Of a stretch of DNA of 64,000 nucleotides, positions 1 to 7,296 are shown one piece after another (within the stretch, counting starts at the first letter, position 1; every line of letters starts with the position of its first letter). Below the pieces are notes generated by a model. That model saw only the letters and a list, made by a program, of their open reading frames with translations. It was not told the DNA's origin and did no database searches. Position numbers and translations under genes: made by a program. Origin of the DNA: Rhodospirillaceae bacterium (GTDB taxonomy: Bacteria > Pseudomonadota > Alphaproteobacteria > Dongiales > Dongiaceae); NCBI GenBank assembly GCA_016712715.1, contig JADJQM010000001.1:1321001-1385000 (forward strand). Direction: 5' to 3'.

Positions 1-532
1 TCGCCCCGGCTTCCTGCAGATGATAGGAGCAGACATTGGTGGGGTTCCATTTCGGCACCTCGCGATAGGTGAAGCTGATCACATCGGTGATCAGCCGCAG
101 CGAGGGTTCCGGCGGGAAGATATAGGTCCCGCGCGAGAGATATTCCTTGATGATGTCGTTCTGCACCGTCCCCTGCAGGGCGGCGCGGCTTGCCCCCTGC
201 TTCTCGGCCACGGCGATATAGAGCGCCAGCAGCCAGGGCGCCGTCGCGTTGATGGTCATCGAGGTGTTCATATCGGCGAGCGGCAGGCCATCAAATAAAG
301 CCACCATGTCGCCCAGATGGCTGATCGGCACACCGACCTTGCCGACCTCGCCCTTGGCCAGCACATGGTCGGAATCGTAGCCCGTCTGGGTCGGCAGATC
401 GAACGCGACGCTGAGGCCGGTTTGTCCGCGCTTGAGGTTCGTGCGGTAGAGCTCGTTGGATGCCTTGGCCGAGCTATGGCCCGAATAGGTTCGGAACAGC
501 CAGGCTTGGTCCCGTTTAATCGCATCACTCAT
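1..532 (-). CDS. ecm: Ethylmalonyl-CoA mutase, N-terminal part (runs off the window)
   Basis: B12-dependent carbon-skeleton mutase that converts (2R)-ethylmalonyl-CoA to methylsuccinyl-CoA in the ethylmalonyl-CoA pathway. Only the first 177 codons are present; the start is the ATG at 530-532. Visible motifs of the methylmalonyl-CoA mutase superfamily are WLFRTYSGHSSAKASNELYR near the N-terminus, the substrate-binding stretch GLSVAFDLPTQTGYDSDH, then NTSMTINATAPW and QNDIIKEYLSRGTYIFPP. The early start, with no long N-terminal domain, and the Ecm-like wording of these motifs fit Ecm (MeaA) better than methylmalonyl-CoA mutase. ccr and mcd about 5 kb away support this. The missing C-terminal cobalamin-binding domain prevents full proof. 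Confidence 0.88.
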   Translation of the reverse strand, partial: MSDAIKRDQAWLFRTYSGHSSAKASNELYRTNLKRGQTGLSVAFDLPTQTGYDSDHVLAKGEVGKVGVPISHLGDMVALFDGLPLADMNTSMTINATAPWLLALYIAVAEKQGASRAALQGTVQNDIIKEYLSRGTYIFPPEPSLRLITDVISFTYREVPKWNPTNVCSYHLQEAGA

Positions 533-556
533 GAGGTTTCTCCCGCGGCATTCTTT

Positions 557-586
557 TATTGTGCGCCGCAATATAGCGGGCGCAAC
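557..586. promoter_or_regulatory. Imperfect palindrome upstream of ecm sharing a decamer with the ccr leader
   Basis: An imperfect inverted repeat (TTGTGCGCC / GGGCGCAACAA) lies 25-54 bp upstream of the ecm start. It contains TGCGCCGCAA at 562-571. The same decamer sits in the perfect dyad upstream of ccr at 5758-5770. A shared regulator of ethylmalonyl-CoA pathway genes is an inference. Confidence 0.35.
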
Positions 587-635
587 AACAACTGCGCAAG
601 ATCAGACCGAGTGGCCCGCTAAAACAGTAATTAAA

Positions 636-1136
636 TTACCAAATATCATCCTTGGCAGCCGCTGCTTCCTGCCGAAGCAGACGCCGTCCCTTCCAAACGA
701 TCACGCAGGCAAGAAGATTGACCCCGACCTCCCAGGGCACATCACCCTGCATCAGTGACCATTCAACCGAGCTGCCAAAAAGGGCGTTTGCACCGAAATT
801 GACTTCATCCGTACCGGATGCGTCCCAGCCCAAACTGGCGCTCACCACGGCAGTGGCACCGACATAGAATTGAAGCGCAACCACTGGCGTGTTGAGCATC
901 GGAATCTGGATACACCAATACAGCAGATTGACTTGTGCCGCGCCCGGGCGACCCTCAAGCAAGCGCATGCCAGACCAGACGCCAAAACCGTACAGCGCTG
1001 TTGCTGCCACGATTGTGATTGTTACCCAAAGGTCGATGGCGACACCCTGCAGGAGTACCATGAACAGATAGACCAGCCCGGAAAATCCGCCGCCCAGCGA
1101 CAGCACCCCCATGACGCGCCACAACCAATGCCTCAT
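636..1136 (-). CDS. Hypothetical integral membrane protein
   Basis: A 166-residue protein with no family I recognise. The start is the ATG at 1136, which has GGGGGA four bases upstream; a TTG at 1148 would add four residues. Hydrophobic segments at about residues 8-30 (VMGVLSLGGGFSGLVYLFMV), 33-55 and 70-100 suggest three or four membrane spans. The C-terminus is basic and hydrophilic (WKGRRLLRQEAAAAKDD), probably cytoplasmic. It lies upstream of ecm on the same strand with a 103-bp gap, so co-transcription is possible but unproven. Confidence 0.6.
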   Translation of the reverse strand: MRHWLWRVMGVLSLGGGFSGLVYLFMVLLQGVAIDLWVTITIVAATALYGFGVWSGMRLLEGRPGAAQVNLLYWCIQIPMLNTPVVALQFYVGATAVVSASLGWDASGTDEVNFGANALFGSSVEWSLMQGDVPWEVGVNLLACVIVWKGRRLLRQEAAAAKDDIW

Positions 1137-1211
1137 TCCATCCCCCAAGACTCGACTCCCCGGAGATCAACTTACGCGGATATGGATTGCGCTTCCACAA
1201 CCTGATGGCCG

Positions 1212-1622
1212 CTAGTCCGCGTCATGCGGCGCATCCTTGGGCCAATGCGGCAGGTGATCGTCGATCTTCAGCCAGGGCAGCTGCGCCGAGGTCCAGCCAT
1301 GACCGGTCGGGATCAGGCCCGAGGCATCATCGACCGTGCCCAGCATGATGCCGATCGTGTCGCCGCCGCTCATATAGATCGGCGACCCACAATCGCCGCA
1401 GAAATGCCGCTGGTAAAGGGGCGAGGATTGAAAGATCTTCGCAGTCCCGGCCAGAAGCTCGAACTGCGCGGGCGGCACCTGCGCCCAGGCGGTCACCGGC
1501 GCCCCGCTCCAACGCCGGCAGGTATCGCAATGGCAATAGTCGACCACGGCATTGGTCGGATCGAAGCGATAACGCAAGGCGCCGCACAGACAATGGCCGG
1601 TGAGTAAGCTCGTAGACGCCAT
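1212..1622 (-). CDS. GFA/CENP-V family zinc protein
   Basis: A 136-residue protein of the family that includes glutathione-dependent formaldehyde-activating enzyme. The zinc ligands of the fold are visible: CLCGALRY near residue 12, YCHCDTCRRWSGAP near residue 31 and HFCGDCGSPIY near residue 77. Most members have no demonstrated enzyme activity, so a formaldehyde or glutathione role is only a family association. The ATG at 1622 is chosen because GGAG lies upstream; a TTG start would add seven residues. A second, frameshifted member lies at 11101-11515. Confidence 0.85.
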   Translation of the reverse strand: MASTSLLTGHCLCGALRYRFDPTNAVVDYCHCDTCRRWSGAPVTAWAQVPPAQFELLAGTAKIFQSSPLYQRHFCGDCGSPIYMSGGDTIGIMLGTVDDASGLIPTGHGWTSAQLPWLKIDDHLPHWPKDAPHDAD

Positions 1623-1647
1623 CTGACACTCCGATGATGCCAAGAGA

Positions 1648-1673
1648 TCGTCATGGTCCGCGGAGGATGACGA
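1648..1673. repeat. Palindromic repeat, family A (short copy)
   Basis: TCGTCAT-GG-TCCGCGGA-GG-ATGACGA is a near-perfect palindrome between the GFA gene and the 3' end of metZ. It shares the CGTCATGGTC core with sites at 5597-5712, 28914-28945 and 39211-39302. Confidence 0.6.
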
Positions 1674-1682
1674 ATTTGGTCC

Positions 1683-2879
1683 TCAAACCGCCTTCAACGC
1701 GCTCAGCACATCATCAATGAGATCATCCGCATGCTCAAGCCCCACCGACAGGCGGATGAGGCCTTCATCGATGCCCTGCTTCGCCCGTTGCTCGACGGTG
1801 AGGCGCTGATGCGTCGTCGTCGCCGGATGAGTGGCGAGCGACTTTGAATCACCGAGATTGTTGGAGATCAGCACCAGTTCCAGCGCATTCAAGAACTTGA
1901 ACGCCGCGGACTTTCCCCCGGCAAGGCTGAAGGACAGCATCGTGCCGCCGCCGCTCATCTGCTTCATCGCCAGCTCATATTGAGGGAAGCCTTCCAGCGT
2001 CGGATAGCTCACCTGCGCCAGCTTGTTATGGCCTTTCAATGCCTGGGCGATCTTCAGCGAGCTGTCGCATTGCTTGGCGACGCGCAGATCCAGCGTCTCC
2101 AGCCCCTTGAGCAGGATCCACGCATTCATCGGGCTGAGGCTCGGACCCGTATGGCGGATGAAGGGCTGCAGTGTCTCGTTGATGTATTTCTCGGTGCCGA
2201 GGATGATGCCGCCCAAACACCGCCCCTGCCCATCGATATGCTTGGTCGCCGAATAGACCACCACATCGGCGCCCAGTTTCAGCGGTTGCTGCAGCAAGGG
2301 TGTCGCAAACACATTGTCGACCACCACCGTGGCGCCGGCCTTGTGGGCAAGGTCCGCCACCGCCTTGAGATCGACCAGGCGCAGGCCCGGATTGCTGGGG
2401 CTTTCCAGGAACACGGCCTTGGCCGGCTTGGCCAACGCCGCCTTCCACTGTTCAAGATCGCGGCCATCGACGAACACCGTCTCGGCGCCCCATTTCGGCA
2501 GGATCTCTCCCAGGATGAACTGGCACGAGCCGAACAGGGCGTCCGACGCAACGATGCGGTCGCCTGCCTTCACCAACGAAGCCAGCGAGGCGAACACCGC
2601 CGCCATGCCGGACGAGGTGGCGCGCGCGGCCTCGGCGCCTTCGATGGTCGCCATGCGTTGCTCGAACATCGCGACCGTGGGATTGCCGAAACGCGAATAG
2701 ACAAAGCGCGGCTGGCTGTTGTCGAACGCCGCCTCGGCTTCCTCCGCCGTCTCATAGACATAGCCGGAGGTCATGTAGATCGTCTCCGACGTCTCCTTGA
2801 ACTGGCTGCGTGTCTGCCCCGCATGCACCAGTTTCGTGGCTGCGTTCCAGCTTGCCTTGATATCCCGCTTAACCGTCAT
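1683..2879 (-). CDS. metZ: O-succinylhomoserine sulfhydrylase
   Basis: PLP enzyme of the Cys/Met-metabolism family that makes homocysteine directly from O-succinylhomoserine and sulfide in methionine synthesis. The 398-residue length is normal. Visible motifs are SRFGNPTVAMFEQRMATIEG, ATSSGMAAVF, FLESPSNPGLRLVD, the PLP-lysine region VVYSATKHIDGQGRCLGG and the C-terminal LIRLSVGLEHADDLIDD. The start is the ATG at 2879; 17 upstream in-frame codons read into the leader and are not conserved. The SAM-II riboswitch and terminator immediately upstream (2932-3037) confirm the methionine role and imply repression when SAM is plentiful. Confidence 0.93.
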   Translation of the reverse strand: MTVKRDIKASWNAATKLVHAGQTRSQFKETSETIYMTSGYVYETAEEAEAAFDNSQPRFVYSRFGNPTVAMFEQRMATIEGAEAARATSSGMAAVFASLASLVKAGDRIVASDALFGSCQFILGEILPKWGAETVFVDGRDLEQWKAALAKPAKAVFLESPSNPGLRLVDLKAVADLAHKAGATVVVDNVFATPLLQQPLKLGADVVVYSATKHIDGQGRCLGGIILGTEKYINETLQPFIRHTGPSLSPMNAWILLKGLETLDLRVAKQCDSSLKIAQALKGHNKLAQVSYPTLEGFPQYELAMKQMSGGGTMLSFSLAGGKSAAFKFLNALELVLISNNLGDSKSLATHPATTTHQRLTVEQRAKQGIDEGLIRLSVGLEHADDLIDDVLSALKAV

Positions 2880-2931
2880 GATCGCCTCGTCCTGGACTGG
2901 CCTGCACGACCATCGCTGGCGCGCGGGCAAT

Positions 2932-2960
2932 AAAAAACCCCGACCGATAAGGCCGAGGTT
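2932..2960 (-). terminator. Intrinsic terminator (attenuator) in the metZ leader
   Basis: On the minus strand ACCTCGGCC and GGTCGGGGT pair completely, with G-U wobbles, across a four-base loop and are followed by TTTTTTATT. It lies between the SAM-II aptamer and the metZ start, as expected for transcriptional control by the riboswitch. Confidence 0.85.
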
Positions 2961-2984
2961 CTGGCGCCCTGGGGCACTGTCCTG

Positions 2985-3037
2985 GACCTTTTAGCGTTTG
3001 ATTTAACGTGGCCGCAATCCGGCACAAATCACCACGG
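2985..3037 (-). promoter_or_regulatory. SAM-II riboswitch controlling metZ
   Basis: Reading the minus strand, the leader holds the SAM-II hallmarks in order: CCGTGGTGATTTG, a variable segment CCGGATTGCGG, then CCACGTTAAAT and GCTAAAAGG. CGTGG and CCACG form the P1 stem. The TAAAT and GCTAAAAGG segments match the pseudoknot and ligand-binding strands of the known class. This class is typical of alphaproteobacterial met genes. SAM binding would stabilise the aptamer and favour the terminator at 2932-2960. Confidence 0.9.
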
Positions 3038-3220
3038 AGCTCGACCATATTGCCAAGCGTCGGCCGATGTTAAGCCATGACTGGGGGCCGGCTGTCAAGG
3101 CATGCCGTCGGCGGCACGCGGGAAACCAGGCTTGAGTGGCCGGGGCACTGTTGCTATCTTTCGCTGCAATTGAATTTATTGGCAAAGAATGGATTTTGCC
3201 GCGTGAGACCAGACGATTCG

Positions 3221-4465
3221 ATGCGGCTCACGCCCTCAAGCCCCCGGCAGCCCGCCGATGGCGCCACCCTGTCGAGCGCCTATCCTGACCCGCCGCGCAG
3301 CGGATACGGCGGTAACGGCAGCGGCTTTTCTGCCTTCGGCACGGCACCCACCGCCGATGGCCGCCGCACTGCCCTCATCTATAATGGGCGCCTCGGCGAA
3401 GTTTACCGCATCTTCCTCGTCAACCTGCTCCTCACCCTGGTCACCCTTGGCATCTACCGCTTCTGGGGCAAGACACGGTTGAGGCGTTATCTGTGGTCGC
3501 ATACCAGTCTCTCGGGCGATCATTTCGAGTATACTGGTACCGGCCTGGAGCTCTTCCTGGGCTTCATCGTCGTCATGGTGTTTATCGTCCTGGCGCAGAT
3601 CGGCATGTATGCATTGGCCATTGCCGCGCCGCAGGAATCGCCGCTGCTCCCGATCGTGCAATCCTCTCTCGGCCTCATCATTCTCTACATCACTTTTGTC
3701 GGCCGCTACGCCGCCCAGCGCTATCGCCTGACCCGCACATTGTGGCGCGGAATCAGCGGAAACATGACCGGATCGGCCTGGGCCTGGGGACTAAAAGGCC
3801 TGCTCTTCTCTTTCCTCGCCATGCTGACCATCGGGCTCGCCTGGCCCTGGGCGCAGATGCGTCTCATCGACGACCGCATCAACCGCTCCTATTTCGGCGA
3901 TGCCAAGGCCAGCGGCCAGACAAGTTCCAAACCGCTTTATGTCGCCTACCTGATCGGCATTGTCTCTGCCGTCATTCTATCCGTCATGGCGTTCTCGATC
4001 ATCATAGGCTCGCTCACCTTGCTTGCTTTCAACATGAGCGGCGATGGTTCGATCAAGATCAGCCCATCCTCTACGACAGAAACTTCGCCGGAGATGATCT
4101 GGCTCATCTTCGTCGGCGTCATTGCCTTTCTGTTGACTTTCTGGGCGATCTCCATCGTTGCCTTCAGTTTTTATCAGGCGGCCATGATCCGCGAAATCGG
4201 CGCCAAATTGCGGCTGGCCGGCATGCATTTCTCGGTACCGATGACCGCAGGTGCCCTCATGGGCCGTACCTTCGGCAACATCTTCATCATCCTCGTGACA
4301 CTGGGCCTCGGATTGCCCATCGCTATCCAGCGCACCATGAAATTCATCGTCGCCCATGTCGAGGTGATCGGCGATATCGACGGCACCGAAATCAAGCGCA
4401 GCCCGCTCCGCCGGCCCGGCGTGGGCGAAGGCCTGCTGGAAGCATTTGATCCGGGTATCCTGTAG
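3221..4465 (+). CDS. DUF898 (YjgN-like) inner membrane protein
   Basis: A 414-residue polytopic protein. A hydrophilic Pro/Ser/Gly-rich N-terminus of about 60 residues precedes alternating membrane spans. The DUF898 signature is present: YNGRLGEVYRIFLVNLLLTLV, then LGIYRFWGKTRLRRYLWSHT, repeated later as WPWAQMRLIDDRINRSYFGD and GLPIAIQRTMKFIVAHVE. The function of the family is unknown. The ATG at 3221 gives the family-like start; an upstream in-frame ATG at 3077 adds 48 unconserved residues. The next gene encodes an M48 protease 57 bp downstream, a pairing that suggests joint membrane work. Confidence 0.82.
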   Translation: MRLTPSSPRQPADGATLSSAYPDPPRSGYGGNGSGFSAFGTAPTADGRRTALIYNGRLGEVYRIFLVNLLLTLVTLGIYRFWGKTRLRRYLWSHTSLSGDHFEYTGTGLELFLGFIVVMVFIVLAQIGMYALAIAAPQESPLLPIVQSSLGLIILYITFVGRYAAQRYRLTRTLWRGISGNMTGSAWAWGLKGLLFSFLAMLTIGLAWPWAQMRLIDDRINRSYFGDAKASGQTSSKPLYVAYLIGIVSAVILSVMAFSIIIGSLTLLAFNMSGDGSIKISPSSTTETSPEMIWLIFVGVIAFLLTFWAISIVAFSFYQAAMIREIGAKLRLAGMHFSVPMTAGALMGRTFGNIFIILVTLGLGLPIAIQRTMKFIVAHVEVIGDIDGTEIKRSPLRRPGVGEGLLEAFDPGIL

Positions 4466-4522
4466 TGAAGCATTCAATCTTCTCCCCAGTCACGGGAGCA
4501 GAGCTCAAGGAAGAGGACCAGA

Positions 4523-5575
4523 GTGTCTGACGATCGCTTTTACGACGGCAATACCGCCACCGCTCACCGCGTAGCGATATCTCTTGCAGGCGACGACCTG
4601 GTCCTGAGCGGCGAGAGTGCCGGCACAGTGCACTGGCCGATCGCCGATATGCGCGTCGTCGATGGCAATTCTGTCACTGGCAGTCTCAATTTCGCGCGGC
4701 TGAGCGATCCATTGCCGCGCCTCGTCCTTCACGATTCACCCAAACGCCAGCAATTGCTCGCTGCCAATCCGGCGCTTGGCCAGTGGAAGGCACGGGCGAG
4801 GCGGCGTGCGCTTAAGGTCGGCGCCTATTGGTTCGCCGCCGGCATCGTCATCGCGGTGGGGGCCTATTTCGGGTGGCGCGAAGGCAGCGCAGCCTTGGCG
4901 CAATATGTGCCGAAGGAATGGGAGCAGCGCCTCGGCGAAAAAATCTATGCTGCCTTCACCAAGAACCTCACCGTTTGTCAGGGGACATCCGGAAATGCCG
5001 CCTTGCGGGGTCTGGTCTATCGCCTCAGCCCGCGCGATATGAACGGCATCACCATCGATGTCGTCGATCTCAAGCTGCCAAATGCGCTCGCATTGCCGGG
5101 CGATCATGTGCTGGTGACAAGCGGCCTCATCGAGCTTGCCACCTCACCGGACATGCTCTCGGCCGTAGTGGCACATGAGATCGGACATCTCGATCTCCGC
5201 CATCCGACCCAGGGCGTCATCAGCAGCCTCGGCCTCGGTGCCACGATCGGTATCGTGCTGGGCGGCTCCAGCGCCGGCGATCTTGCAACCCTGGTCACGA
5301 CCATGTCCTATTCGAGAAAAATGGAACAGGAAGCCGATCTGCGCGGCTTGGAACTCCTGAAAGCAGCCGGCCTCCGCACTGACGGCATGGCCGACTTCTT
5401 CAAGCTGCTCGAAGAAGAGGCAAAGGAATCAGGCAGCAACGTCATTCCAAACTGGCTGGCGAGCCACCCCGGCCTCGACGAACGCGCAGCCTACACGGCC
5501 GGCGACAGCACGGGCTACACCTCGATGGCAGCCACGGAATGGCAGAGCGTGAAGGATGTCTGCAAGGTGAAGTGA
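4523..5575 (+). CDS. M48 family zinc metalloprotease, membrane-anchored
   Basis: A 350-residue protein starting with GTG at 4523, preceded by AAGGAAGAGG. A cytoplasmic N-terminal domain (about 1-95) is followed by one membrane span (YWFAAGIVIAVGAYFGW) and a peptidase domain. The catalytic zinc motif is HEIGHLDLRH near residue 218, and the third ligand lies in the downstream EQEADLRGLELL helix. CQGTSGNAALRGLVYRL resembles the propeptide-like part of M48C (Oma1/LoiP type) proteases. Family knowledge suggests periplasmic protein quality control; no substrate can be read. It probably forms an operon with the DUF898 gene. Confidence 0.87.
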   Translation: MSDDRFYDGNTATAHRVAISLAGDDLVLSGESAGTVHWPIADMRVVDGNSVTGSLNFARLSDPLPRLVLHDSPKRQQLLAANPALGQWKARARRRALKVGAYWFAAGIVIAVGAYFGWREGSAALAQYVPKEWEQRLGEKIYAAFTKNLTVCQGTSGNAALRGLVYRLSPRDMNGITIDVVDLKLPNALALPGDHVLVTSGLIELATSPDMLSAVVAHEIGHLDLRHPTQGVISSLGLGATIGIVLGGSSAGDLATLVTTMSYSRKMEQEADLRGLELLKAAGLRTDGMADFFKLLEEEAKESGSNVIPNWLASHPGLDERAAYTAGDSTGYTSMAATEWQSVKDVCKVK

Positions 5576-5596
5576 TGGCGCCCCGTTCCAAGCATC

Positions 5597-5712
5597 AACT
5601 CGTGGATGGTCGGCCTTCGCCGACCATGACGATAAAACAAATCTCAACTGAAGAATCGTCGCCAAGCTAATTCTCCGTCATGGTCGGCGAAGGCCGACCA
5701 TCCACAAGTTTG
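5597..5712. repeat. Palindromic repeat, family A (paired inverted copy)
   Basis: Two arms in inverted orientation (5597-5631 and 5676-5712), each containing a small hairpin built from GGTCGGC and GCCGACC. Between them is about 44 bp of unique sequence. It lies just after the M48 gene. With the dyad at 5758-5770 it accounts for most of the 398-bp gap before ccr; I see no gene in the rest. Confidence 0.75.
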
Positions 5713-5757
5713 TCCCTCCGCGACTCCCCTTCTGATGAAAGCGCTGTCTTCCCGTCT

Positions 5758-5770
5758 TTTGCGCCGCAAA
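5758..5770. promoter_or_regulatory. Perfect dyad upstream of ccr
   Basis: TTTGCGCCGCAAA is a perfect hyphenated palindrome 204 bp upstream of the ccr start. It shares TGCGCCGCAA with the ecm upstream region at 562-571. TTTGC/GCAAA half-sites recall those of RamB-type regulators of acetate and ethylmalonyl-CoA genes, but assignment to any regulator is inference. Confidence 0.4.
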
Positions 5771-5973
5771 GACCAAATAAGTAATATAATTACCTATCAT
5801 CCTGCACAAATGGCCACTTCTTTACCGTTTCGTCATCACTTGCGACCTTTTCTATCGTCCACCTCTTGACGGTGCTGCAACCGCGAAGGCAGGATGGTGT
5901 TGATGCTGCATTGGCTAAGGCGCCCGCTCTAAGAGGTGCCGGCCCTGCCTTAACGCAAGAATGGGAAGCGATC

Positions 5974-7296
5974 ATGAGTGAGTCGGCAAAAGTCGTGGCG
6001 ATTGAGACCAAAGCTGGTGACGGCAAGGCGGCTGCCCCCAAGGCGGCCCCCCTCACCGGCAAGAACATCTACGAGATCGGCGAGATCCCGCCCTTAGGGT
6101 ATCTGCCGCCGCAGATGTATGCCTGGGCCATCCGCCGCGACCGCCACGGCCCGCCCGAGACTGCCATGCTGGTCGAAGCCGTCGAGACGCCGCATCCGGA
6201 CCAGGACGAGGTCATCGTCATGGTGATGGCGGCGGGTGTGAACTACAACGGCGTCTGGGCTGGTTTGGGGAAGCCCATCTCGCCCTTCGACGTGCACAAG
6301 GCCGAGTATCACATTGCCGGGTCGGACGCCGCCGGCATCGTCTGGGCCGTTGGCTCCAAGGTAAAGCGCTGGAAGGTCGGCGATGAAGTCGTCGTGCATT
6401 GCAATCAGGACGATGGCGATGACGAGGAATGCAATGGCGGCGACCCGATGTTCTCGCCCAGCCAGCGCATCTGGGGTTACGAGACGCCGGACGGATCCTT
6501 CGCGCAGTTCTGCAAGGTGCAGGGCCGCCAGCTCATGCCGCGCGCCAAACATCTCACCTGGGAAGAGAGTGCGTGCTACACGCTGACCCTCGCCACGGCC
6601 TATCGCATGCTGTTCGGCCATCGCCCGCATATCCTGCGGCCGGGCCACAATGTCCTCATCTGGGGTGCTTCGGGCGGCCTGGGCTCGATGGCGGTGCAGC
6701 TCTGCGCTACGGCGGGTGCCAATCCGATCGGCATCATCTCGGACGAATCGAAGCGCGAGTTCGTCATGTCGCTGGGCGCCAAGGGCGTCATCAACCGCAA
6801 CGATTTCGATTGCTGGGGCCAATGCCCCGATGTCGACGATGCCGCCGGCTACAATGACTACATGAAGAAGTGCCGCGCCTTCGGCAAGGCGATCTGGGAT
6901 ATCACCGGCAAGGGCGTCGATGTCGACTTCGTCTTCGAACATCCCGGCGAGCAGACCTTCCCGGTTTCCTGCTTCGTCGTGAAGCGCGGCGGCATGGTCG
7001 TGATCTGCGCCGGTACCACCGGCTACAACCTCACCTTCGACGCGCGCTTCGTGTGGATGCGCCAGAAGCGCATCCAGGGCAGCCATTTCGCCAATCTTCT
7101 GCAGGCGAGCCAGGCCAACCATCTGGTGATCGAGCGCCGCATCGATCCCTGCATGTCCGAAGTGTTCAGTTGGGAAGATATCCCCGCCGCCCATACCAAG
7201 ATGTGGCAGAACAAGCACAAGCCCGGCAACATGGCGGTGCTCGTGCAGGCAAAACGTCCCGGCCGTCGCACCCTCGAAGACTGCATGGAGGAGTGA
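5974..7296 (+). CDS. ccr: Crotonyl-CoA carboxylase/reductase
   Basis: Key enzyme of the ethylmalonyl-CoA pathway: reductive carboxylation of crotonyl-CoA with NADPH and CO2 to (2S)-ethylmalonyl-CoA. The 440-residue MDR-superfamily protein shows the N-terminal region GYLPPQMYAWAIRRDRHGPP, the active-site segment VNYNGVWAGLGKPI, an acidic insertion CNQDDGDDEECNGGDPMFSP specific to Ccr, the Rossmann motif WGASGGLGSMAVQL, and RIQGSHFANL. An in-frame ATG at 5866 would add 36 unconserved residues; the ATG at 5974, with GGGAAGCG upstream, is preferred. The stop overlaps the mcd start by one base, so the two are translationally coupled. Confidence 0.96.
   Translation: MSESAKVVAIETKAGDGKAAAPKAAPLTGKNIYEIGEIPPLGYLPPQMYAWAIRRDRHGPPETAMLVEAVETPHPDQDEVIVMVMAAGVNYNGVWAGLGKPISPFDVHKAEYHIAGSDAAGIVWAVGSKVKRWKVGDEVVVHCNQDDGDDEECNGGDPMFSPSQRIWGYETPDGSFAQFCKVQGRQLMPRAKHLTWEESACYTLTLATAYRMLFGHRPHILRPGHNVLIWGASGGLGSMAVQLCATAGANPIGIISDESKREFVMSLGAKGVINRNDFDCWGQCPDVDDAAGYNDYMKKCRAFGKAIWDITGKGVDVDFVFEHPGEQTFPVSCFVVKRGGMVVICAGTTGYNLTFDARFVWMRQKRIQGSHFANLLQASQANHLVIERRIDPCMSEVFSWEDIPAAHTKMWQNKHKPGNMAVLVQAKRPGRRTLEDCMEE

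Noticed and set aside
5866..5973. Upstream start for ccr at 5866
   Set aside because: The 36 extra residues are not like the Ccr N-terminus, and the ATG at 5974 has a better ribosome-binding site.
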